64,000 bases of DNA from Gymnopus androsaceus JB14 (lineage: Eukaryota > Basidiomycota > Agaricomycetes > Agaricales > Omphalotaceae). Positions 35,549-45,214 of this stretch are shown here, in pieces (the first letter of the stretch is position 1; every line of letters starts with the position of its first letter). Made by a program: the position numbers and the translations under genes. The notes under the pieces were generated by a model that saw nothing but the letters and a program-made list of their open reading frames with translations, did no database searches and was not told the DNA's origin. Location of the stretch: NCBI GenBank assembly GCA_009733575.1, contig ML769696.1, positions 1 through 64,000 of the forward strand, read 5' to 3'.

Positions 35549-36640
35549 ATGCAGCTCTTGCCAAAAACAGTTTCGATCAGTGCTGGTGATAGAGCGCGCG
35601 TCACACATGCTAATGACAAAGTTATCAAAGAACTCACCAAACTCGATGTGGACACCAGACTCGAATTGAACCACAATATTATGAAGGCAAATGGGGAGAG
35701 GCGGAAGAAAAATCTAGCCCATGCACAGAATAGCTCAAAACCAGCCAGTTCTCCGATGGCTTCTCTCATTACAATTGCTACATCTGACCTGGAAATGATT
35801 CGAAAGAATCCCACTTGTTTTGATACATTGAAGTGGTTTTTCACCAATCCACTGTTTCTATGGTTTGAGCAGAAGAATAAGAGGGATAAGGAGAGAGAAT
35901 CTAGAGAAGCTGAGGACCCAGATAGGGCGGAGGATGAGAGAAGGAAAGGTTATGTTTTGCCACTGATCATTGAGGTTCAGTGTAACCAAACAAGTATCAA
36001 TGACCCTTCTTTTTGTCATGAGCTTCACGGAGCTGGTCACCACTTCCAAATTCCCCTTTCGCTCTTTACAAATCCTTGCCTTGCATATATCTCTGCCAAC
36101 ACTCACAGTCTGAAAAAGATCAAAGTATCTTGTACTGGCCAACCCACCATAGTGGTCCTTGATCTCGCATCCCTTTTAACTCACTTTGGAATCGATCCAA
36201 AAGACCCGCTCAATGGACTTTCTTTCAATGACTTCCATCAGGCTGGTAGGAATCTCTGGCACTTCAAGTGTGAACGGGACGGCACTCCAGATGGTTCGGG
36301 TACACGTTCTACTTGGACTAAACAGCATTTTGGTTTTTGGGATTCTAAGCCAGATGCAGAGGTCATGTACAAGTACTGGAAACCAAGGGAATGGAAGCTG
36401 AGGGAAGAAAGGTACACCTACTCGCTGGCGTTTGACCTGCAGGATTACAGGGAAGAATGGAGTCAGACAAAGTCAGCAGTGGATATGGACGCAAAGCTCG
36501 AGGTTCTTCGCTCAGGATACTTGGCAAAGACAGGGTCTTCATTGAAACCTGTAGCAGCAGCTACCCCGTCCTCATCATCAGGTCCGTTGTCAGCGCCCTT
36601 TCCAAGCAGCAGCAAGGGGAAAAGTGGATCCACCTCTTGT
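35549..36640 (+). pseudogene. Gag-like protein of the YR element
   Basis: The frame starts at ATG 35549, 19 bp after A1. It begins with QLLPKTVSISAGD, contains a basic/acidic KRDKERESREAED stretch and an internal QAGRNLWHFKCERD region, and ends in a Ser/Pro-rich linker (SSSKGKSGSTSCCL). The expected zinc knuckle is not seen, because after about 36640 the sequence jumps into the polymerase region in another frame. The likely role is nucleic-acid packaging; the assignment rests on position in the element. Confidence 0.55.
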
Positions 36641-38085
36641 TGCCTTGGTTCCTCACATACACCGATTTTTCTGACTCTATTGTGGTATGCAAACCACTCC
36701 CAAACACTCCTCCTGAATTCATTGAAATCTACAAACATGTCTGCACTCCATACAATCCCGATGCTTTTGAAAAGCTCCTCATCAAATGTGGCCTCAAAGA
36801 ACAATATCCTTTGCTTGTAAACAACCTCCGACATGGATTTGCACTAGGTCATATGCCTAAGCTCGACCGTTCAATCATATATCCTAACCACAAATCTGTA
36901 TTTGAACACCCCAAGGAGGTGTCAAAATTCTTATGCATGGAGGTCGAAGCTCGCAGAATGTCTGGTCCATTCACCCGGGAGAAAATGGAACTCATTATGA
37001 GGGGTCCGATAGTTGTCGTTCCTTTAATTGTTTCAGTTCAACTTCAAGGCCCAGACTTGGATCCAAAATATCAAATTTGTCAGAATTGCTTGAAAGGCAG
37101 TAAAGACGAGTTTGGTTTCTCATTTCCTTCAGTGAACTCATTTGTGGATAAGACACTCTTTCCTACAAGATTTGATATGGCTACGAAGGTAGCGGACCTG
37201 GTAAGTCTAACGTTCCTTTGCAGACCCAACTTCTCGCTTTTGGTGTTTTGTTCTCGGTTGATTTACATTATTGGTCTTATTGGACCCACCCATTCGGGTT
37301 AACTATGGTCTTATCAGACCACACCTTATAGGGCATTACTATCAGCCTTATTGGGCTTATATTATTGGTCTTATTGGACCAGAGACTATCTTTCTACTTC
37401 CACTTCAAACCTTCCCTTATTATTAGAACAAATGATTCCTATCTCTCAACATATAAACTCACTATCTATACCCTATAGGTTCGCATCAGCACCTCCTGGA
37501 ATGCAAGTTTGCACTTTTGATATCAATAAATTCCATCGTACTTGCCCAGTGCTTCCGCACCACAAACCTTACCTTATCGTTCAAGATGCTCAGGGAGGTT
37601 ATTATTGTAACCACGGCCACTGTTTCGGAGCTTCACCTGCTAGTAGCAACTCCGGTCAAATTTTGAATGCAACTGTCAACATATGGCATGTGAAGAATAT
37701 CAAACCAGTTTGCAAATTCGAGGATGATTTCAATGCCTTTCAACAAAGAACTCACAGGGCAGTTATGATTACAACCGTTCTAGCATGCTGGATATTCTCT
37801 CATCACTTGGCATTCCCTGGCATCCCAATAAGGGCGATTCAGATTTTGTTGACATCACAAAGTTCATCAGCTTCCTCGCTAAAGCGCATCAGTCTACCAG
37901 AAGAGAAACGACTGAAGTACCTCTTCCGTTTAGAAGAGTACATCAAGAAGCACAAGAGACACCCTGCCCCCCTTCTTGAAACAGAAGTCATTCACAGCAC
38001 CCTTTGTCATATTGCATTCCTTCACACCAATGGTCATTCACATCTTCCTGCTATCTTGAACTTTATGGCCCTTTACCAGAGGTAA
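36641..38085 (+). pseudogene. Reverse transcriptase region of the YR element
   Basis: Frames at 36457-37302 and 37351-38085 read NNLRHGFALGHMP, FPTRFDMATKVADL, then QVCTFDINKFHRTCP and KFEDDFNAF, which holds the catalytic x-DD box. Further fragments (MLDILSSLGIPWHPNK, and EEKRLKYLFRLEEYIKKH near 37900) are in different frames. Between 37200 and 37480 lies a stretch with repeated TTATTGG and GGTCTTATTGGACC words that interrupts the domain. It starts with GTAAGT, so it may be an intron or a later expansion. Confidence 0.75.
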
Positions 38086-38189
38086 TTGAGTTGACAAGGT
38101 CAAGTTCTTACCTTTGCTGGTCATCACCGAGCTCAAATGGTGGCTTGCACATCTCCAGATACCAAATTATTACAGGGAGTTAAAGCCTC

Positions 38190-38650
38190 GAGGTCCTTTG
38201 CAGGATCTCAATATCTTTGTTGATGCTTCCACCAACTGGGGAATTGGTATCAAGATAGGGGAACTTTGGGCAGCTTTTTGCCTTTGACCAGACTGGAGGA
38301 TAGCGGGTTGAGATATCTGCTGGCTTGAAACTGTTGCAATTGAACTTCTCGCTTATTTCCTCAATTCTTTGGGTTATCACGATATTTACCTCCTCATCCA
38401 TTCAGACAATAAGGGTACAATTGGGGCTATGAATAAAGCCCGTAGTCCTAATTATTGGATTAATATGTCCATTCGGTGTACCTGCGGCATCTTTGGACCT
38501 CTGTTCATTCAACCAGAAATGCAGTATGTTCCTTCAGCAGTGAATCCGGCTGATCCTATCTCACGCGGAGAACTGGATCCTCCAGTCTACCAACTTCCAC
38601 TATCATTTTTGCTCCCATTGGAGCTCAAAGATATCATTGATTATGTTTAG
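38190..38650 (+). pseudogene. RNase H region of the YR element
   Basis: NIFVDASTNWGIGI supplies the first catalytic Asp, and a stop follows at LWAAF. The domain resumes with LLIHSDNKGTIGAMNKAR and NPADPISRGELDPP, the typical C-terminal signature of DIRS-group RNase H. Confidence 0.75.
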
Positions 38651-38989
38651 TACATGGAATGATCTGAAGCCAGCTCATTCTGGCTTGAGCACCGTTGTTC
38701 TGCGCACTCCGGCAGCTCCAAACTCACAACATCACATCACTAATCCTTTTGACCTATTTGCACCTACCATTGTACATTGCACAAAACCCAATCCACTGAC
38801 AACAACTTCCCTTCCACCTGTCCCTCTTTCTATTCCACATATCCCTGTACCTCCAACAGTGGTACCAAAAACATGCTTACGGAAACCTCAAAAGGGTTGC
38901 AACATTGCAGAAACTCCTCTGTGTCCCCATGTCCCAGCTGGAAGTCAAATACACACTTGGGAGACACCATATTTGCTGGACCGGGAACG

Positions 38990-40093
38990 CATTGCACATG
39001 GGAAAAATTCTCGAGACTTGCTAGATCGTATTGAAAAAGCATTAGGACCAGCATTGGCAGCTTCTACAAAGTCTACATATGGTGCTGGTATCCTTTGCTT
39101 TGTCCAATTTTGTGATAAATTCAACATTCCTGAATCGGATCACATGCCCGCAGATCATTATTTGGTCATGGCTTTCGTGGGTGAACACATTGGGAGCGTC
39201 TCAGGTGGTACAGGTGAGAGGCTGGTTATCTGGTCTGAAGGCCTGGCACAATTATCACAATGCACCTTGGTGTGGTGAATCTCAATGGGTTCAGATGGCT
39301 CGGGTTAGTGCGAATAAAGAAGGGACAGCTCATAAACAGCCTATTTGCACTCCCATCACTCTTGCTCACCTTCTTGCTCTCTACTTCGCCCTTGATTTCT
39401 GTATTCTGTTTCACTGTGCCATTTGAGCACTTGCTCTAACAGCCTTTTTCGGTTGTCACCGCTTGGGCGAACTTACTATTCCCTCCCGTAATGGGTTTAA
39501 TCCCAAACTCCATGCCTCCCGTCGTTCAGCCAACATCCAATTCCATGCCCACCACGATGGTTCTAAATTGGCTCACTTTTGTATTCCGTGGACCAAGACT
39601 ACAAAAGAAGGGGCAACCGTAGTCATCATGGCTAGAAACAACTCTCTCTGCTCGAACGATGCTATGCAGAAGCACTTACAGGTCAATGCAGCTGTCCTGG
39701 AGGATTTCGCCTTATTTGTGTACATTGACAAGGAAGGAAACCCACGAAACATGGTGAAATCTGACTTCCTCGAGTTCGTAACCAATCTCTGGATGCGAGC
39801 AGCTATGCAACATGTTCTCGGCCATAGTTTTTGTATTGGCGGGGCCGATCGAACTACTTCTTGCAGGTGTTCCTCCCGAGATCGTGGCTGCCACTGGAGG
39901 ATGGACTTCTTTAGCTTTTCTTTTATATTGGCGACGCGTCAAGGAAATCCTTCCCATGCATATCTCGAAAGCTTATAACAAGTTACAATTGGACTCTTTA
40001 AACAATATTCTTGACTCCTTTTGGAAATCGCAGAAGATTTCGAAAGCTATTATAGATGCATGTGCTAATATCAATCCAAGTTCCATAGATTAA
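38990..40093 (+). pseudogene. Tyrosine recombinase of the YR element, catalytic Arg lost
   Basis: The N-terminal SAM-like domain is visible in ALAASTKSTYGAGILCF. The catalytic core follows in two frames: box I HRLGELTIPSRNGF near 39460, and the HSF-x-IGGA box near 39825, where the expected Arg codon reads TGT (Cys, 39832-39834). GVPPEIVAATGGW and the nucleophile Tyr in FLLYWRR come next, and the protein ends at 40093. A one-base frame change lies just after the mutated box. The enzyme would have joined a circular cDNA to the genome; this copy cannot. Confidence 0.85.
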
Positions 40094-40244
40094 TAAATTT
40101 ACTTTCTTGTTATTGTTGTGCTAATTCTTGAGACCTGCGCTCTGTTTGGGTGTTCGGGTCCTTGTAGATGTCGAGTTCCCTTCTTTGGGGAGCTTTGGCT
40201 CTGTCTGGGTGGGTCCGGGCCTCGCCATCTACAACGGGGAGGAG

Positions 40245-40278
40245 GCGCGGAGCCAAGCTCCAGCCAAAACCCAAAAGA
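40245..40278 (+). repeat. Split direct repeat B1
   Basis: 34 bp beginning GCGCGGAGCCAAGCTCC are identical to B2 at 40615-40648. Confidence 0.85.
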
Positions 40279-40344
40279 TTTATATTAGTTATATACTTAT
40301 ATAGTCCTTTCCAACTCGGAGGAGAGTCTCGCCTCTTGTCCTAT

Positions 40345-40505
40345 TCCGCGATAAGTTAGGCGAAGCCTGACTTATCTAAGGATACGACAAGCAGAGACGA
40401 TGAGAGACGCTTAGCCGCCGATTCGGCCGGCACTGCGCATTAGGCGCTCATTCATTCTTTGCTTCCAACCACAACCGTCAGCCTCCGAATTCGCGTTTCT
40501 TTTCC
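40345..40505 (+). repeat. Split direct repeat A2
   Basis: 161 bp are the same length as A1. This copy keeps the CpG sites that A1 has lost. Confidence 0.9.
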
Positions 40506-40614
40506 CCACCCACCCTCCCTCTTCATATAAGATATATTTCACTAGCGTTCAGGCATTTCTTGCTTGCTCGTTCCGAGATTTGGATTTCTGCGCGAGCGTG
40601 CAATAGACCCACCC

Positions 40615-40648
40615 GCGCGGAGCCAAGCTCCAGCCAAAACCCAAAAGA
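40615..40648 (+). repeat. Split direct repeat B2 (right end of the YR element)
   Basis: 34 bp are identical to B1. F-box coding sequence resumes immediately after it. Confidence 0.85.
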
Positions 40649-41367
40649 ATGATAACGTATTTATCACTTGTATCCAACAAGAATCGTGTCCGCTTGGGCT
40701 CCAGAACCTGCGGTCACTGGGGATCTCGTCGACTTTATTAGGCCCTCGAATCACAGCCCTCGTGCAGCAGCAGCATATCGGTGAAAGTCTTACAGAGTTG
40801 CAGCTGCAATGCTCGGGCCCAATTGCGAAGGAACACTGTGCATCAATCTGTGACTGGATTTCCACCTCAACTTACGTTTTCGTACGTTCTTAGACGGCGG
40901 CCTTTTTCACAGTCTTGGAGGAGACACACCCAATTTGGGCAGTATAGCACTGGTCGGGGTCTGGCAACGCGACTCTTACACTCCCGTTCCATGGATTCAG
41001 TCGCTCTTCCAAGCTCTATTAAACTCAGATCAGAGCAGATATCCACTGCAACGATTGACTATCGAACTCAGCGTTAAATGAATTGTCGTGATAGAATGGG
41101 AACATTTTTGTACAGGGACGTTGCACTGGATTCGATGGACTTGGTAGTCACAACTAACCTTGTCAAGGGTTTTCATTCTACATATATTTTTCGGGCCTCT
41201 TTGCATGGATTCACGCTTTCTGTTGCTTGCTATCAACTTGCTATCTTGTTGTTTTCTTTGCTTTGAAATGGAACTCAGAATTCGACTCGAGTCATACGAA
41301 ATCAAGTTCCAAAACCTGCAATATATGTAACTATTTCGCTATAAGCCTGACTCCTGACTATTTGGGT

Positions 41368-41396
41368 TTCGTAGCAGCTGCTTTGCCCTTTTGCCT
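41368..41396 (+). repeat. F-box family leader sequence, copy 2 (orphan)
   Basis: TTCGTA and then GCTTTGCCCTTTTGCC match the leader at 34073. No F-box start follows; a minus-strand gene begins on the other side. Confidence 0.5.
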
Positions 41397-41633
41397 AACC
41401 CACTTACTACTGAGCAGACCAGGCTGCGGTATCGAGGTCCATAGTTGTTGATCACATTTCGAAACCAATAATAAATTACGATACTAAGATAATGTCCGTG
41501 TCCATGTATAACTATATGAGGATAGATATTGGATACATACATTGTCTGTGAATGAGTGATACGAGCAAACAACTTGCAAAAGTCGCTCCTCAGGATCCAG
41601 GATTCCGTCCATGCAGAACCGGCCAACTGCGGC

Positions 41634-42289
41634 CTACAACAGCCACATTCCCGCGGCAACTCCAGCACCGACCGAGACCATCATTCCCATAGCTCCTGCA
41701 TTCAGATTCATCGCTCCACTGCTTACTGTGGTACTAGAGCCACTAGCAGCGCTGGTACTGGAAGCACCAGAAGTAGCGGCGTTGGTAATGGAAATACCGG
41801 AAGTAGCAGCACTGGTACCGGAAACACCAGAAGTCGCAGCGCTGGTACCGGAAACACCAGAAGTAGCAGCGCTGATACCGGTTGCACCAGAAGTACTGGC
41901 AGCAGCGGGACCACCAGTGATATCGCCAAGGATAGAAGCACCTTCAGAGGCCAAAGGTCCAGTCAAAGTTGCGGTCAGAGACGAAACCAACGATCCAATG
42001 AGGGAAGTATCCGAGAGAAGCGCGGTAGGAATCGCAGGAATTGAAATTCCTGAAGGAATAGTGACGGTAAAACTGAAAAGAAAAAGGCGCATTCAAACTG
42101 GAATTAAATATTGTCGTCGCTATACGCTACTCACCCATCAATCTCTGTAACGGAACCTCCATTATCGGCCAATACGCTGGAAGCAGCAGCCAAGGCTGAT
42201 GACTCTACCGCGGAAACGTCTTGCGCAACGGCAGCGTGAGTGAGAAAAAGAATGGCGCTGATGAGAATGGTGTTGCTGGAAAATCTCAT
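41634..42289 (-). CDS. Ser/Thr/Ala-rich secreted protein, probably GPI-anchored (197 aa)
   Basis: Exons 42289-42135 and 42072-41634 join across a 62 bp intron into 197 codons plus TAG. Residues 1-22 (MRFSSNTILISAILFLTHAAVA) form a clear signal peptide. The mature part is Ser/Thr/Ala/Gly-rich, with a near-perfect 12-residue repeat of the form GVSGTSAATS at about residues 125-160. The last 20 residues (from AGAMGMMVSVGAG onward) are hydrophobic, as in a GPI-attachment signal. It therefore probably ends on the plasma membrane or in the cell wall. There is no enzymatic domain. The DNA repeat unit is 36 bp, so copy number may vary between strains. Confidence 0.8.
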
Positions 42290-42707
42290 TGTAGGGTTGA
42301 GAAAGATATATAATCGAAACGAAAGAAATAAGAGAAAGAGTTTTGGTTGTGAGGTGTCAAGACCTGTGCAATTCCGCAGATCTGTCAAACCGTTTGCTAT
42401 TTCAAAACATTGGCTATTTTTGAATGTGTTGATTTTTTGATATATTGACGTCGTGCTCGAGCGCCACAGAACTTTTGAAAACCATCTATCCTTCACTGGT
42501 AGAAGATGCACTTTACTTCTCAATCTCAAGCCCGAATTTCTTACAAGTCCCGGTGAGTCAGTGACATGAGGACACCGAGGCCGAAAACTAGTGCATCATT
42601 GGATCATTTCTCATGGCTCTTGGTTGACGGTCAGGCGTATCCGTGGAATCACATAACTTACTTCTTGAGTAGAAAGAAAGACGATTCCGATCGAATGATT
42701 CCTCATT
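42290..42707. other. Promoter side of the secreted protein gene
   Basis: No gene or motif could be supported here. Confidence 0.4.
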
Positions 42708-43735
42708 TTCGTAGGTATCGCTTTGTCCTTTTGCCGTCCGGCATTTTGCTTGCCACTATTTGAACTTGTTTGAACGTCTCCTGTGGATTTGCTAGCACCT
42801 TTGTACAAGCATTCTAGAAGTTCTCGAAGCTCTCGTCAATATGGTTACTGACGGTGGCCTCCTAGTACCCAAGTACCGTTGCTTGTGGCGAATCTGTATT
42901 ATTGTCTTGAGCCGATAAGTTGCCATGGGTGCGCAGGGGTGCGCTCGCTCGGTGTCTTAATCAGCGAACCGATAGGAGAGCATACCACAATAGCTGCCGA
43001 CTGACAACGTGAGGGACTGTTTAGACATGTCAAATGGCACAAACTGTCTCCTAAGTTGAGGACGTTGAGGACAGACGATCATATTTCTTTTTTTTTTTTC
43101 ATGTCGAGGTGTCGGTTTGGCGCGTAATGATTGGGATGTGTCGGGCGGTTCTACCTTGCGTCGGATTTGCAGACTCGGTCTGTGCAGCCCGACCAATTGA
43201 CGGTTTGCCATCTTACCTTTTCGTTCCCTAGAAACTTCAACGTCTTTAAGTCTTTGGTGCTTTCATAGTCTTTTCAACAGAACACCGGCTGGCAGGTTCC
43301 ATGCTGAAGTATTTTGGTGGTGAATCTTGCGTTTGAACCTTATGCAGACGATCTACAAGAAGAATGTACGTCAACTCTCTCTTTGTTCAACGCCCCATCG
43401 TTTTATGTCCGTCCACATCGATTGGAGTACATGCCTAACCTGAGCAGTCTCATTCTATGCCCCAGATTCGCTAAACCGATTCGAATACTCCCGTTCGTCC
43501 TCTTCGCATCCCTCCCAACTCAAATTGGCGTAAGGTACCCCTGCTTACATCTAAACTCCGGGATCGCCTCAGTGTCACCCACGACGGGTCCAGTGGGAGC
43601 AATGGGCTGCATTCGATGATCTGCTTGCGAGGTCCAAGTTTACCTCCCGTAACTGCCACCTCAATTTTTTCGGATCTGAGTGGGTGCTGAGAACTTCCTT
43701 TTTGAAGGGAGTAGAAAAGCTACACCTAGAATGAT
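42708..43735 (+). pseudogene. F-box family relic (leader plus C-terminal scrap)
   Basis: The family leader (GCTTTGTCCTTTTGCCG with TTCGTA and CGGCATT) lies at 42708-42746, but no intact F-box follows. At about 43590-43735 a frame reads QWAAFDDLLARSKF and SEWVLRTSFLKGVEKL, which resembles the end of agaric F-box/LRR proteins and closes at a stop. The sequence between is degraded. The assignment rests mostly on the leader. Confidence 0.35.
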
Positions 43736-45214
43736 GCAGAAGAGCTGAGGAAGTAAAGTAAGCAAGAACGAGATTTTGATCGTCATGCAAAGCAAGGTAG
43801 AACAGCGTATACTTATAGCGGCGTAACTCGAAGGAAGCTGATTCATATTCCCCGCTTAACGTTGGAGAGATACTTGAAGCCAGAGGATAGTTCTTTGGGG
43901 TGTGCCGGCAGTCAATTGTAAGCTATAGAGCTTTCTATTCTTAATCATGCAACTTCAGGGAGGCGATAGGAGGAGGAAGGATAGAGCCAGCGCGGAGCGG
44001 AACATCTGTCATCTCCTCAAGCGGTTCGACTTCATCTACCTTACAACCTAGTGGCCTAATGCGGATGGATTTGTTCTTCACTGGAACGGCTTCGTTGTAC
44101 AGAAAGAAAAGTTATGTTGCAGAATATTCAATCTTGACAGGTCTAGATTGACACCTAGATTGACACCCTGCAAACCTGATACCTTCAGATTTCCTCCCCC
44201 TTTTGTCAATCTGGTAGCGATGAAAATACGCGATTTAGGAGGCGGGCAACGCGGCGCTCACTTGCGGAGGTACTACTTATGTACATATAGACTGTTTCAA
44301 CATGATATTGATATCAACGGCAATGTTCAAAGTATACAGTATTAACGGAGCACAAATATCTCTTTTCGACATGAATACATGGGACTTACTGTTAATCAAG
44401 ACCGTCGGGAAGAGCCCCGCGGGCGGAGACTCCTGTTCAATGACAATTTTATGTCCAACGTCGGATGTGATTGGTTGGCATGGCCTTGTGTTTTTCATTT
44501 TCGTTCGACAGTCGTGAACGCTTCCTAAAATTTATTTAACTGAGTAGACGCATAGGAGGAAGAGCAAAAGGAATAATCAGTTTTTTTCTTGGCTTTTTCA
44601 GAGTCGTGGAACTTGCGATATGAATCATGACATGACTCAGAACAGCCGTTTTTATACATCGCAGCCACATTTACTCCGAAATTTCAATAGATCGTGGATG
44701 CTAGAATCTTGCGCTTTTTGGTGCGCTTTCAAAGGCTAGGACGATAAAAGTCGCGTCAAGGGCGCGTTGAGGCGCGTCGGCACATATAACTTTAAAGCTT
44801 ATTCTTTATCTTATCTCGTGGACCCACTTTTGATCATCAGAAAATTAGTTCAGTTCTCTCGTTTCTTCCATGATGATCGAGTCTTCGTCAGCTCCACCTA
44901 TACTCTCAAATTCTGAACAGCTATTTCTTCATGTTTTCCTCCATTTCTTCTGTCACAAGGGCTCGAGGCTGGAGCACAGCCCTTGAGAGTCACCCGCCAT
45001 AACGTCACCTCGTAACGTTACATGGAAAAAAGTACAAAAAGGACAAGAGAACAATAAGTTTTCACACCTGAGGCCGCCTAGCTCTCGACTTATTATTATA
45101 AAGGCGGCGACGTTGAAAAGTGTGTGAGGCGCACCTGCTTACTGCTTACAACGTTCAAGTCGCGTCTACAAGGATACAAGGATAAAAGAGAGCTTGTACT
45201 ATTCTAGCTTCACA
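43736..45214. other. Intergenic region without a recognised gene
   Basis: Short frames only. The stretch around 45000 has two close copies of an AACGT word but nothing assignable. Confidence 0.4.

Larger units (their letters stand above)
35367..40647 (+). mobile_element. DIRS/Ngaro-like tyrosine-recombinase retrotransposon with split direct repeats
   Basis: The order is A1 (35369-35529), coding region, B1 (40245-40278), A2 (40345-40505), B2 (40615-40648). A1 and A2 are 161 bp direct repeats, and B1 and B2 share 34 identical bases. This A1-ORFs-B1-A2-B2 plan is specific to retrotransposons that integrate with a tyrosine recombinase (PAT/Ngaro types) through a circular intermediate. Gag-like, reverse transcriptase, RNase H and recombinase segments follow in that order, all on the plus strand. 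No target duplication was found, as expected. Frame breaks and lost catalytic residues show that this copy is dead. The boundaries are good to a few bases. Confidence 0.88.
34154..41266 (+). pseudogene. F-box protein gene split by two transposon insertions
   Basis: Part 1 (34154-34593) encodes an F-box: KPIPNELIECILDNLYF, then NCTLVGRAW and SSQRGIFRSI. One in-frame TGA at 34340-34342 interrupts it. The same frame continues to KAALVDS at the left edge of a MITE, and resumes in phase beyond it at 35222 with ASVTRISFTSFYTDKFAQ, to 35366. A tyrosine-recombinase retrotransposon follows. Part 3 resumes at 40648 with CIQQESCPLGLQNLRSL and STLLGPRITALVQQ, and decays through frame changes to about 41266. 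F-box proteins link Skp1-cullin ubiquitin ligases to targets through leucine-rich C-terminal regions; agarics carry large families of them. The stop codon and late frame changes show that the gene was, or became, inactive. Confidence 0.8.
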
